Below are positions 34,100 to 46,186 of a DNA stretch of 64,000 bases, one piece after another. The DNA lies in contig CM026424.1 of NCBI GenBank assembly GCA_014871385.1, positions 6,067,320-6,131,319 on the forward strand. The letters are read 5' to 3'. Under the pieces are notes generated by a model. That model saw nothing but the letters and a program-made list of their open reading frames with translations, ran no database searches and was not told where the DNA came from. The DNA is from Ceratodon purpureus. Taxonomy: Eukaryota; Streptophyta; Bryopsida; Pseudoditrichales; Ditrichaceae. The first letter of the stretch is position 1. Each line of letters starts with the position of its first letter. Position numbers and translations under genes: made by a program.

Positions 34100-36356
34100 A
34101 CAAAAAAACTACCTCAGTAGTACAGTGACCCTAAATCGCTAAGGAAAACACGTTCCAACAGCCAACCATAACCACTTACTTCCTTAGTCGATCTTCACAG
34201 ACGAAAACAGATAGTGCACGAAGTAGAACGACGTCAGGAACCCCACGGTGCCCGTCGCGAACATGATCGCAATCACCATCAGCAGAGAGTATCCCACGTA
34301 CAAAGCGGCGGACACCGGTCCGCTCAGGCTGTGCAGGTCGAACACCAGATAGTTGATCGAGTACAGGAATACATACAGCGCCACCGACCCCGACGCGAAG
34401 AACGACTTCCACCACCATCGATGATCCTCCACGCACAGGTGCATGTATGTCAGCACCACCGCCACCTCCGCGCACACGATGATCAGCAGGATGAACACCA
34501 CGAACAAAAACCCGAACACGTAGTACACCCGCCCCATCCAGATGCTCGACATGATGAAGAACAGCTCGATGAACAGCGTCCCGAAGGGCAGCGTCCCTGC
34601 GCCCAGCACCAGCAGCCATGACGGGTACCGCTGCGCCGGAATCTCGCGAGGAATCTGGTTCGTTCGCACCGGGAACGTGATCGGCTCTGCCTTCGCACCC
34701 AGGTACGCTCCCAGAAGGGTCAGCGGCACCGAAACCGTGAACCACAGCGTCAGCAGGATGAAGTACAGGGACAGCGGGATGGCACCCGTGCTCTCCCGCG
34801 ACCACAGCAGGAAGTTCAGCACCGTCAGAATCGTGAATGCGATTCCGGGGAAGAAGCACGCCGTCTTCCATGCAATGGGCCTCCACCCGCTCTGGGTCCC
34901 CTTCAGCGTGCACCACAGCCGGGACGACACATATCCCGCCAGGATTCCCAAGAACAGATACAACAACACCATTCCCGTCAACAGCATTCCTCGCGACGCC
35001 GGAGACATGAATCCCAGAGCTGCGAACAGGATCGTCACGCATGCCATGCCCAGGATCTGCACCCCGTCGCCCACCACCACGCACAGCAGCTGCGGGTTCT
35101 CGGGTGCGCGGAACACATCCCCCACCACCAACTTCCATCCCGACAGCTCCTCGTTCATCTGCGCCTGGGCCTCCTTGTCCAGCTCCTCGTACTTCGTCAA
35201 ATCCCTCCGCACCGTCCTCAAGAAAATCACAAACACGATTCCCGCCAGGAACGAGATCACCATCAGCGAGTTCAGGATCGAGAACCAGTGCACGCGCGCG
35301 CCCTCCATCTTCAGATACGCGTCCCATCTGCTCGGCCAACGGATGTCGCTCTCCTCAAAATGCACACTGTACGAGTAAACGATCTCCTCGCCCTTCTTCA
35401 CTGCCTGATGAGGCTTCTCAGGGTCGCAGTCCGAGATGGGCAGCTGGCCATTCCCATCCTCCAGCTCCTTCGCCACCTTCACATCCCTCACCACGCTACA
35501 CGGCACCACCTCGAATCCCACCACCATGAACGTCCCCGTCAGATTCTGCGTCGTCGCAGAGGGCATCACATCCAAACCCTCCCCAGTTCCCAGCACAGCC
35601 CCCGACCCCGCATCCTTGTCATACGCGTGCACCAGCACCTTGAACTTCAGATGATTATACACATAATGCTGCTTGTCACTGTCCAGCTTGAACCCTATCG
35701 GCGACCCCGTCCATCGCAACAGATTGCTCGAGTCCTTCTGCCGCGTATACCTCGACACCGGCAGATTATCCAATATCATATTCACCTGGTAGTAGTCATC
35801 AATCCGCCTGTTAAAGTGGTTCACATCACTCTCCGACAGCGGAGGTGCCACACATACCTTCACATCCTCCTGATCCTCCTTCATCGAAAACTTATACGGC
35901 GAATTCTCGATCTGGTCCCCCATCAGCAGCTCCCCGATGTTCTCCCCCATCTTCTGAATCCCTTCCTTGGGCTTGCAAAACGGCAAGCTGTAATACGAAA
36001 ACGGAAGCTCAGTCTCAATCGACGTGATCGAGTTCACCTTCACCTCCAGCTTCGCCCCTTTCTTGTAGGGATGTAGGTACGTCCCGGGTAGATAAAACCC
36101 CTCCACGGCCGAGCTGCACAGCAGAACGAAACACAACATGGACGCCACTCGCCATGAGCTAGGGTTAGAAGTCGCCATGGCCGATTGTGGCCCATACCGC
36201 ACCATATTGGGCGCCGTTTTGGTCAGCAGAACGGCGTGGGAGAGAGTTAGGAGGTGGTCGGAGGGAGTGCGGGGAGAGACGGGAGGTGCGCGGGGCGATC
36301 CCTGCGAGGGAGAGGTGGGAGGCGATCCCCGAGGGCGCAGAGGTGAGGGCGATGGT
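34100..36356. repeat. Inverted TM9 duplication, left block
   Basis: The block pairs with 46187-48440 in reverse orientation. It includes the TM9 coding region, about 180 bases of leader before the ATG and about 80 bases after the stop. Identity in the coding region is very high except in one patch near 35800-35842. Outer limits are approximate. Confidence 0.85.
34184..36178 (-). CDS. TM9/nonaspanin family membrane protein, second paralogue
   Basis: Intronless, 664 residues from the ATG at 36178, chosen because a signal peptide (about 1-27) follows at once and is succeeded by FYLPGTYLHPY as in other TM9 proteins. Nine membrane segments follow the lumenal domain, ending in SSVKID with the KXD/E COPI and Golgi-retention motif. 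It differs from the copy at 46365 at only five residues: 116, 117, 120 and 124, clustered in the lumenal domain, and 213. The frame stays open upstream to an ATG at 36805 through the minisatellite, giving a possible 873-residue product. I reject this as the main start because it would bury the signal peptide. Confidence 0.96.
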   Translation of the reverse strand: MATSNPSSWRVASMLCFVLLCSSAVEGFYLPGTYLHPYKKGAKLEVKVNSITSIETELPFSYYSLPFCKPKEGIQKMGENIGELLMGDQIENSPYKFSMKEDQEDVKVCVAPPLSESDVNHFNRRIDDYYQVNMILDNLPVSRYTRQKDSSNLLRWTGSPIGFKLDSDKQHYVYNHLKFKVLVHAYDKDAGSGAVLGTGEGLDVMPSATTQNLTGTFMVVGFEVVPCSVVRDVKVAKELEDGNGQLPISDCDPEKPHQAVKKGEEIVYSYSVHFEESDIRWPSRWDAYLKMEGARVHWFSILNSLMVISFLAGIVFVIFLRTVRRDLTKYEELDKEAQAQMNEELSGWKLVVGDVFRAPENPQLLCVVVGDGVQILGMACVTILFAALGFMSPASRGMLLTGMVLLYLFLGILAGYVSSRLWCTLKGTQSGWRPIAWKTACFFPGIAFTILTVLNFLLWSRESTGAIPLSLYFILLTLWFTVSVPLTLLGAYLGAKAEPITFPVRTNQIPREIPAQRYPSWLLVLGAGTLPFGTLFIELFFIMSSIWMGRVYYVFGFLFVVFILLIIVCAEVAVVLTYMHLCVEDHRWWWKSFFASGSVALYVFLYSINYLVFDLHSLSGPVSAALYVGYSLLMVIAIMFATGTVGFLTSFYFVHYLFSSVKID

Positions 36357-36392
36357 GCGAGAGAGTCGACTCTGAGCAACTCGAGTTCCTCA

Positions 36393-36735
36393 TCGAGGTG
36401 ATGGTTGAGGTGCTCGTTGAGGTGCTGATTGAGGTGGTGGTTGAGGAGCTGGTTGAGGTGTTGGTCGAGGTGTTGGTTGAGGTGCTGGTTGAGGTGCTGG
36501 TTGAGGTGCTGGTTGAGGTGCTGGTTGAGGTGCTGGTTGAGGTGCTGGTTGAGGTGTTGGTTGAGGTGCTGGTTGAGGTGTTGGTTGAGGTGCTGGTTGA
36601 GGTGTTGGTTGAGGTGCTGGTTGAGTTGTTTGCTGAGGTGATGGTTGAGGTGCTCGTTGAGGTGCTGATTGAGGTGGTGGTCGAGGAGCTGGTTGAGGTG
36701 TTGGTCGAGGTGTTGGTTGAGGTGTTGGTCCAGGT
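36393..36735. repeat. 12-bp minisatellite upstream of second TM9 gene
   Basis: About 28 copies of GGTTGAGGTGCT with minor variants. A higher-order structure is visible: 36401-36480 and 36641-36720 match over 80 bases with one difference, 240 bp (20 units) apart. The unit length keeps the TM9 reading frame open, coding for LNQH repeats on the minus strand and VEVL on the plus strand. The inverted twin gene lacks it. Confidence 0.95.
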
Positions 36736-36809
36736 TCGGATCGAGGGATGGGATTGGCATTTGGATTTTTTTTATTTTTTTATTTTTTAAACAAAGGAGA
36801 GGCATTTGG

Positions 36810-38386
36810 ATTTGATGGGCACGTTCTGGGGTTTTTAGCGGCCCACTTTGTTGTATATTGTTTGTGGGTCTAATATATGTTGTTATAATATTTGGGGGCT
36901 TATGGATTATATGTTGTTTCCTGTTATAGCTACTGAATGGTGCATGGTGATTTTGGAATTTATGATCTTCTATGTTTTGTGATTAGTTCTTAAACAAATA
37001 TTTGCATAATATTGTAATTTTTATCATTTGACGCGAGAGAATGATGTAAGGATTGAAGGTAGTCTTAAGAAGGCTCTACAAAATGGGATATAGAACTTAG
37101 GCAAGAATCATGGATGTGAAGATACTTGATGAGGACAGTCTAAATTATTATTTTTAATTATATAGAAAAATTGATATGAACTTAGATTGAGAGACAAGCA
37201 ACTAGCAAAATTAATAGATGGGAGGAAAGGCGTCGAAAATATGTATTATCTAGACTATTATCTTACATATTATCATTTTGTGATCTTTTTGGATATCAAA
37301 TAAGTGATATGTGTGGAAAAAATTAGTATTAATATATATAGCAATAATATGACGTTGAGACATCGAAATAGTAGTAAGAAGTCCAAGTTGTTAGATAGTT
37401 TTATTATGAAATGATCCTATAAAGTTATTTGTCATTTCTTTATCAATGACTATATTTGTTATTTTATCAATTAATACATTTATTATTTTTAATTAAGAAC
37501 ATAGTCAAATATTTAATTATAAAATGAGACCAAAGTAGTATGCATGTTCATTTGGTGTAACTAAAAGTTGTTTTATAGTTTTTTTTATATTTCTTAATCA
37601 TAATTGATTCATGTTTGATTTTAATATGGTTAAATCCAACAATTTAACCGTCTTTTTATCTTGAAGTAATAACCGCAACCAAGCAAAATAAATTAGTTCT
37701 CATGCAATTACCATTTTCATCTTTCAAATTTGCATTCAAATTCTACTAAAGCATTCAATCCAATATTATCAAAAAAATCTTCTATTATTGCTTATTTGCA
37801 TTTCAAAATTAGTAAACTATTTTTTTTTGTCACATGAGATTTTATAGTACATTCTTTAACATAATAAATTACACTTAGAATTCAATATATTTTTAGGCTA
37901 ACAATTTGAATATTATTATTCTAAAATAAACAAATAAATAAGATAAATAATATATTAAATATATACTTATAGGTAAAAACCATCAAACAAAACTCGTAGT
38001 AATGTCTTGAACATCAATGTGGAGAAGAATTTATACAATTTAGTCAACGTTATGGTAGTAAATGATATATCATTTCATTTACCCAAAATGACACAAAATG
38101 CTTTACGTATAAAATTGTCAATCTTCTCAAAGCCGTCTATCTATGATGTGAAATGTTTATTAAAATTTTCACTCATGAACTTTGTAAGCACCATAACTAC
38201 TTCATTTAATTATTTTGTATTGGTCATTTTTATTTTCAATTCTTTGATGATGGGGAATCATAAAAAAAAAATTAAAATAATATAAATTTTAAATATGAAA
38301 GAATTAAATTAAAAAATAATTATGTTACATATAAATTATTTATTATAATTATTTATTTATATTTATTTATATATCTCAGCCTCCCT
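36810..38386. other. AT-rich intergenic; no gene recognised
   Basis: No conserved coding or RNA signal seen. Confidence 0.5.
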
Positions 38387-38623
38387 GAAAAAACCAAATT
38401 GGTTTAATTATAGCAATATTGGACCCTTCAGTAACTGATGGGCGTATAGGCGCATGATGATCACCACAATCTAGTTGGTTACTTGTTACGCTCACATATA
38501 TGAAAAGGGGAAGAAATGCGAGTAATGTACAAGGAAAGGTTCTTTGGAGTCTAACTGATATTGATTTCTGAGGGGTCTGCGAACTCATCTTGCCAAATCT
38601 AAATTAAACCAGTTTGATTTTTC
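38387..38623. mobile_element. MITE-like element, 237 bp
   Basis: Imperfect terminal inverted repeats of about 23 bp: GAAAAAACCAAATTGGTTTA at the left and the reverse of GAAAAATCAAACTGGTTTAA at the right. The inside is GC-richer than the surroundings and non-coding. No certain target-site duplication. Confidence 0.45.
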
Positions 38624-41600
38624 TAGAGAGGGCCAGATATAATCATTTCAATTCATTCATAAAATCAACTTTATATTCCTATTAATTTATTTTTAAATAA
38701 TAAATTAAATTTTACATGACTTGAATCTAGACATTTCAATGAATGGATCAAAATAAATTTTGTTAAATTTTAACATGAAAATAATAATTGTTAATAATTA
38801 ATATGTAAATTCATATGTTGCTACACATTTAACTCTACACAATCAATTTATATCTTAAATAGAATTAAATCAAAATTATACAATGAATAAATGTTGAAAC
38901 AAAAAGTTACATAATTTTCCTTATTTTTTACTAGTTGAAGAATAATATATTTTATTTGAGCCTATTATGATAATTGGTAATAATTGAATTTATTACTAAA
39001 GAAAATATGTTCTTTGAAGTTGTCACTAAAAGGACTTGGCTTTTGAAACATTTACTTTTGAATAATTTGAATTTTCCACTTGAAAAGAACTTGAATATTT
39101 CATTATTAAATAAATATGATAAGGACTACTATAACACTTTTGTAAATATATCCAAATCAAGTCCATGCTGCAAGGGATTTTAAATTGTTGTTAAAATGTT
39201 TTAATTTATTTAATTTTGTGAAATAATCTAAGCTGTGTTTATAGTTTTTTATTTTCATATTTATCTAATCTGCTAAGAACATATGATTTTGGTTTATTTT
39301 CTTATTTTTCTTTTAGAATTCAATTTATTGATGTTGTTACCTACGTTTTTCAAAGAAAATTCATTCTATTCTTTTTTATGTATGATTTTTGTAGAAAGCC
39401 CATGTAATTAGATTTTGAATGAGAATGCATCTTTTTTGCAAAAAACATATGACCTATGACCTTAATAATGTGAATCACTTCTAGCTTTTCATTTTCTTCA
39501 TTGAAAGTATTTATTTTGTGAGTTCCAAATGTTTTTAAAATGAAGTAGGTCTTAAAGGTGTTGCTTAAGACAAGTCTAATTTAAAGATATGAAAAAAAAT
39601 CATTACCTAAAAAAAATAGTGAATCAAGAAACATATTACAACTACGTTCAATTTCATCCAAACTAAATAATCATAATTTGTGGTATTGTGAAGATTAACC
39701 TTACAATGATTGACTTGATTTTGTAGAATCATTGTATCAATTTCAGCATTTCTGCAATTTCATCCATCTATCTAACATTATTTATTATCTTATTCAAAAT
39801 TTTTTGAAAAAAATTAAATTATTTTATAATAAAAATTGATTTCGCAAGTTCGCTTATCTTTTGATGGATTCATTGGTTTGATTGGACTTGGGTTCAAGTT
39901 ACAAAGGCTCCCGGAGAACCGCAAATAGCAGGTTTAGCTGCTATGGGTGATAATTTTGAACTTCGAGAATATTGGTATACACAACATCCCCACACTTCAA
40001 AGAGTTTGAGTTGTATGCAAGCAGTACTTGCAAATTGTTTCTATCATTTTAGACTTAGATGTGAATGTCTTGTTATTGTGTATTATTGGTGTTTATATAT
40101 GAAGTTGCGAGATGTCTGGCAACATGTCCCGCCTATTGTAGTAGAATTAGTAGCTAGCCTTCCCATCGTCATTGTTGTCATGGCTTTTGGTATTATTGGT
40201 CCTATATGGTCGTGAAAAGAAATAAAAGATTGAAGTTGGAGTTGGAAACTTAAAAAGTTGTTTGAAAGGTTATATAGATTATATAGATGATTAATCAAAA
40301 AGTTATTGCAAAATTTATTTCAAACAATACTTTAAAATCAATTGACATATTTTAAAAATACCATACAATAGACACTTTATTGTGAAATATTTTAATATAT
40401 ATTCAAATTATAAATTATAAATTTTGGACCAAAGGACATATAGATTATAATTTTCGTAGACGGTTGTTTGTAGCATTGCGTAGCCCAAGTTTAATAAGAT
40501 AATATAATCTTCATAGTACCCTAAACTAAAATTGTAATATTTACCTAATAAAATAAAATAACTAAATTTTTAGTCAAATTAAGCAAAATAATTGAACTAA
40601 TTACATTATTATATATTATATGATTATTAAAAATAAATAGTAAATATCAAAACTATGCGTAATCCTAATAATTATATACCTTGTAATTAAGTCTAATTTA
40701 TAATATTAAAAAATGCCTAAATGAATTAAAATATTGAATTAAATCTTAAGATGATCAAATATGATCAAAACTTGATTTGGTTTCACAAAGAATAATTTTT
40801 AATAACAGTATTTTCCTTTGTAATTTGCCTCGTATTAAAAATCCAAATCAATCAATCTTACCTTTTACATACTAACCTAAGCAAGTTGAAAGCTTCTCAT
40901 GTACCTTCCATCTTACCTTCTATTAATTTGCATTCATTTCTAAAAAATTATATTTTTTACACACTTTTACTTAAATAATCATTGAAATAAACGCATCGGT
41001 AGCTTCTGCATTGGCAGGCGGGTGAGAAGGCACGCCTGCCTTACCTAAGCCTCCATGAAGAACGCTTTGTCTCCTCGACAGATTCCATTGCGGAACCGTC
41101 AAGTGAGACAACCATGGTCAATTGTAATATAGATTAGAGCTTGAAGTTTCTTTAGTAATTTGACACAAATAGGATGCATATTGATGTTATATACATTATT
41201 GCGTAAGTTCCTCCAATACTTTACATGACATTTGTAAACTTCAAGGTCGCCACTATTTATTTTCAAAGCATCAATTGGTGCGTTATCTTATCCATAATTC
41301 CATTTATTCATTTCTTTAAATATTAAAAAATTACTCTTGAATTCTTCTTCACATTTCTTGTGCTTGTTGAAATTATAAACCTTGTTTGATTCTCATTCAT
41401 TCATATAAATGTAATAATTTTAAATGCCACGTTTCTTCTCAATTTCTATTTCAAATTTGCATTCAAACTCTATAGTATATATTTTCATTTTATCAAAAAA
41501 AATCTATGTTTATAAAAAAAATGAATTTTTGATAATAATTGATAAATAAGGTAATCCATCACTTTTGCTTTGATTAGTGACTAGTGCGTCTTGTGCATTT

Positions 41601-44600
41601 TTTCAAAACGAATGCAATGGTGTAAGGCACATTCTTTGATTCCATACCAATGAAAAGTTATGATTGTTTGAAATTGATTGGTTTTTCTTTAAAATTGACA
41701 TGCTCAAGGTAATATATTGTGCTCAGCTTTACTTTTATTTAGACAAGTGAATAGCACTTTGTGTATTATTTTAGGAGGAACGGAATAGTATAAGGTACGT
41801 TTTGTAATTCCTCATCAATCAAAAGTTATGGTCGTTTGAATTTGACAATTTTTATAGAAACTTAAGTCTTAACTTAATGATATCGGGCTCATTTCTTGTT
41901 GGAATTGGAAATGTTTTGGGCATATTTGACTAATATCAAAGTGCACTTCTAATGGCATCTCTCTCATCTCTCAAATCATTATAGGAAAGGAGTTATGAAT
42001 GTTCAAAACTTGCAGATTTTTTAGTTTTAGCTGAATTTTTAAGGCCATATATTTTGCTCAATTTTGTTTTGATTTCAATGAGTGAGTAGTGCATTTTGTA
42101 TGTTTTTTCAAGATGAATTTATTTTTTAAGATGAATGCTTACTCAATGTGACTTTATTGAAATCTTAATTATCTTAAATGTATATATAGTTACATACTTT
42201 GACAAAGTTAAATAAGATCATCTTCTCACAATTTTTTTTCTTGTTCTTTTGTCTCTTTAAATTTTTTTTTTTGTGTGGAACAAATGGTATATTTGTCATT
42301 ATTTTTAAAGGTAAGTAGATAATTTATTTCAGTGTAACTCAAGTATACTCAAGTACCCAGTTAACCCAAATGGTTAGGTAACCTCCACCTTGATTTAATT
42401 TTAAGAAAAACAACTCCATGGGGGCCAAGGTACAGTGAATTTGTACATTCTATATGATAGCACAATGAATTGCGCTGGTGGGGTTCCATGATCAACACCT
42501 TACCTCTTGCCCATTCTTCTGGAGGATAATTTATAGGTATTGTGTTGTCGTCAAGCAATCCCAGTGCTCGCACTACCAAGGAAGCCCCCTAAGTTTGTTT
42601 GATTCAAATTGCAAAAGATATCGGCCTGCAGCTTTGGAATATTGTGCACATGGGTAGCACAAGGTCGCAACATTAAAACATTCATAACGAATCTATGGTA
42701 TGTTGTGGTGGAGAGATAAGATGTTGAGAATTCTGATAAGTGTCAAGCTTGAAGTGGGTCATTGGGTACAGGAGATGGCCGCCATGTGCAGCGACGTGAA
42801 ATGTAATAAGGTGACAAAAATGAGGCTCCAAGATATTTGCGCAGGAAAGAGAAACCAGAGCATACGGCAAACACCTCAAGATAATAATGGGGAAACTCAC
42901 ATCACTCGCACAAGGGCTAATGATCAATTACATCATTTCCTTCCAGCCTTCTTGGGAATCAGCCGTTATGGGTGCACACATGTGGGGTGCATGTGAGGCT
43001 AGCCGGATTGGCGACTTTCTACTCAGAAAAGTGCAACTATTCCCATCTAGTTCCTGGGAACTTGGGCTTGACCTTCCTTTATTCGTTATTCATTCTCATC
43101 CAAGCACACACATTTGCATGCAGTGAGTGCACACACATTTACTATGTCAAATACTTCTTGTTGACAATCTTTTTTACGGTGAAATTACCAAGTGTGCATT
43201 GTTGAGATAGTTTAAATATATTGTATAATAGTCATATCGAGTTTTCTTAATTACATTACTTAATCCTCAACATCAGTAACATTCATACACAAACCAAAAA
43301 TAATACCAATTAATCAATCATAATGCATATGAATCTTTCTTTGAGTATTTTTAATCAACATCCCCTATGTTTTGCACCTTGATATATTTGAATGATTAAT
43401 TTATTTTTATTAAAGTTTCATATTTTGGTTAAAACTTCATTTAAGTAAGCTACATCATTACTACTACTTTATTATGGCCATCAACTGTTAAAGACCAAAT
43501 ATTAATTTAACATACTTATAGATTATAACCAATATCAAATTTGTATTAAAAATATATATAAATTACAAACATGTTATCAAATTCTTAAGTCATATTGCAA
43601 AATAATAATGATTTTCAAGTTATTTGAATTGAACTTAGTTTTTTGAATTGAAGATTTGCAAATGCATTTTTACAAATGAAAATTGCACACCAATTATTGG
43701 AATGTACCATGGCGGAATGAAGCCTTCTATTGTTGCAACAACTACGACGATGTTTTACTCTATGGTTTCAACAATTTTAATCAAATGAATTTTTTTTTAT
43801 AACATGACTACTCAAAATGCGAGGCATTGCCTTCATGAGCTCAAAGATTTTGTGTTGTGAAATTTGTTTAATGATATTAATAGATATTGCATTTGACTCT
43901 TGCAACTTTGCTACTAAAATTGAAGTGCATCGCAATACCATTGAGCTTCCATATAAGTTTTTGTTCAAAGATATAAACGTTGGATTGTAAATAATTAGTA
44001 CAAAGTCACTCAAACTAATAAGTTATTGATTTTAAAAAAAAAAAAATCTTAACAAATTTGTATACGGAAGATTGCTAGCAACACGTTTTGCACAAAATAA
44101 TTCAAAAAATAAATAACTAAAATTTTGGAATATTATTGGCATTTTTGGCCAAATATGATATAAACTATAATTCAAAAATACCAAAAAGTATGAAATTGTT
44201 ACTTATCACTAGAATTTTAGTTATAGTGGAAGCATGTGCAAATTTTAATAAAGAGAATGTGCTCCTTTGGTAATCAAGGTCACTTACATTGGTCGACAAA
44301 GAATATGAATTAAGGAGTAGCAAGACTCTAGGTGAGGCTTTTGAATTGTGTTGTACACAATTTTTAGGAGTCCAATTGAGTATAAAAGATGAAGTTTTAT
44401 AGTATAGCATCTAACTAACAAAAGTTGACAAATCAAGCCTTTCTCCCCTACAACAAGTTTTGTGTGAAAATACGTCTTTATGCAAAAGATATGGACAAAA
44501 CATTGCATCCGTGTAAAGGTCGACAACCTGTGATCATAGCATTCTTGGGGCAAGGCTTGAGGAGGAGAAGTCTATCTAACGGATCTGTCCGAGTTAGGTC

Positions 44601-45555
44601 AAAATTTGTTCATAACAAATTTTTGGAGCTCATTTGTGCATACAAAATCAACTTTTTTGAAATTATGTTAGTCAAAGAAAACGTTAAGAAATCAAGTAAT
44701 CTTTCACCTCCAACAAATTTTATGTCATTTGAAAACACCATGCGAAAGTTATAGATGTTATAAAAATAAAGACTAACTAAGTGCGCTTCACCTAAAAATT
44801 TACATATTCCATATGCATTGTTGAATACAACTCCACTCCACTTGCGTGTAGCACAGAGCATTCTCCACTCTTCACTCACATCTTACTTGCCATCCAATTC
44901 AAGAGAGTTGTATATGATAAAAATATAAATAGAAATTTAAACAAATATTTAAACTGAAATAAAAAAAATAAAAAATAAAATGTTGAAAATATTAATATAT
45001 TATTTTAAAATATCAAACATAATTTTTGAACTTATTTATATATTAAGCACTAAGTTGCCAAACTTGATAGTAAAGTGCAATGTGATGAAAATTTTACAAA
45101 AGATATATGGTAAAATGCTTAGCATCACCTTCACAGATGTACATCTGGTGATGGTTTGGAGCACAATTATTGATTCTCACAAAAACCTCTCAATCATTAT
45201 GATTTACGTTGAAAGAATGACAACTTTTTTTGTTTAAAATATGTACAAGAGTATTTTTATGAAAGGATAGACAGAAAACTCTTAGCATAAAAAATTTTTT
45301 GGCCGCAAGATTTTTTACATATAAATCTCTTTGAATACATCTTCAAAATATTGAAAGTTTTTCTTTAGTTGTAAAAATTGCCAAAGAATAAGCAAAAACT
45401 GATACACACCACTTAGAAAGTATGGACTCAAGTCTCTTTAGAGCAATTGAAACAACTCATTCTTTTTCTTCCAATAGCATAAAAGTTATGGTTTTGGCAT
45501 GGTCAAAGTACTTGGTAGTAAACAAAAACACAAATGCTTGTATATTATTAAGGTG
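38624..45555. other. Long AT-rich intergenic DNA; no confident gene
   Basis: A small frame at 39943-40215 ends in a hydrophobic stretch (VELVASLPIVIVVMAFGIIG) but matches nothing I know. A GC-richer patch at about 41000-41110 has an 8-bp hairpin (GGCAGGCG at 41013, CGCCTGCC at 41033). Around 42370-42600 an unusual non-AT-rich patch could be an old retroelement end. None is called as a gene. Confidence 0.45.
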
Positions 45556-45570
45556 TTTAACCCCTAAAGG
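45556..45570. repeat. Dispersed copy of the TTTAACCCCTAAAGG terminus
   Basis: Same 15 bases as the left end of the element at 2826. The following sequence (AAGATCTT near 45679 and GGATCTTGACC near 45733) loosely resembles the interior near the right end of that element. No second terminus found here. Confidence 0.35.
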
Positions 45571-46186
45571 TCCAAGGTGTTTTGGCACCTCCAAAACCGA
45601 AAACTGCAGATTTTGACCATCTTATGGAAATTGATGAATGTTTCCAATAAAATTTGCTTTTCTGGTATTTCCAACCATAAGATCTTCAACCTAACTACTT
45701 TCACTAACACCTTATCAAATTTCAACCGTTGGATCTTGACCATTTGTGAAATTATAACAATCGAAGTTTACTATTTTTTTTTTTTTGGCTTTGTCGGAAA
45801 GGCATAGTCTAAATGGTGCCAAGGGAGACTTGATGATTGTTACCCTAAACAATTTGTCAATTTTTTCATCCGATTGTCATCCGACTGAAACTCGTAAGAA
45901 TATTACACATGACTGTAGAAAAACCGATGTACGACGGTAGTCGACTCACCGGACCAGATGACCGAGCCAATCCTAGGACGGGCAAAGGGCAGGGACTGAG
46001 GCCAGGCCTGACAACAGGCGGGCAGTTAGCTAAAAACACAAACAAAAAACTTCCAAAACATGAGGAACGGATATCAACCGAACTCAACATCCCCAGAACC
46101 CAAATGCCAAGCCCTCGATCCCCGCCTCAATCAAGACCTCCATGGGGAGCTCCTCACGTAGCCCCAGCTGCCACAACGTCGTCTCC
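45571..46186. other. Upstream flank of third TM9 gene
   Basis: AT-rich to about 45900, then GC-richer. An open frame from 45909 runs into TM9 but has no domain of its own; treated as promoter and leader. Confidence 0.45.

Noticed and set aside
34176-35339. A 387-residue frame in another phase inside the second TM9 gene (and 383 residues in the third)
   Set aside because: It is a shifted-frame shadow of GC-rich TM9 coding DNA; the peptide is Gly/Arg/Asp-rich with no domain.
36179-36805. N-terminal extension of the second TM9 protein through the minisatellite
   Set aside because: The signal peptide starts at 36178 and the twin gene has no repeat, so the extension is unlikely to be the main product. 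Kept as a finding only.
39943-40215. 90-residue frame with a hydrophobic end, first suspected to be plastid DNA in the nucleus
   Set aside because: It does not match any plastid gene I can recall and has no supporting neighbours.
42361-42600. Possible SINE or tRNA-derived element
   Set aside because: One loose B-box-like match (GGTTCCATGATC) without a proper A box or poly-A tail.
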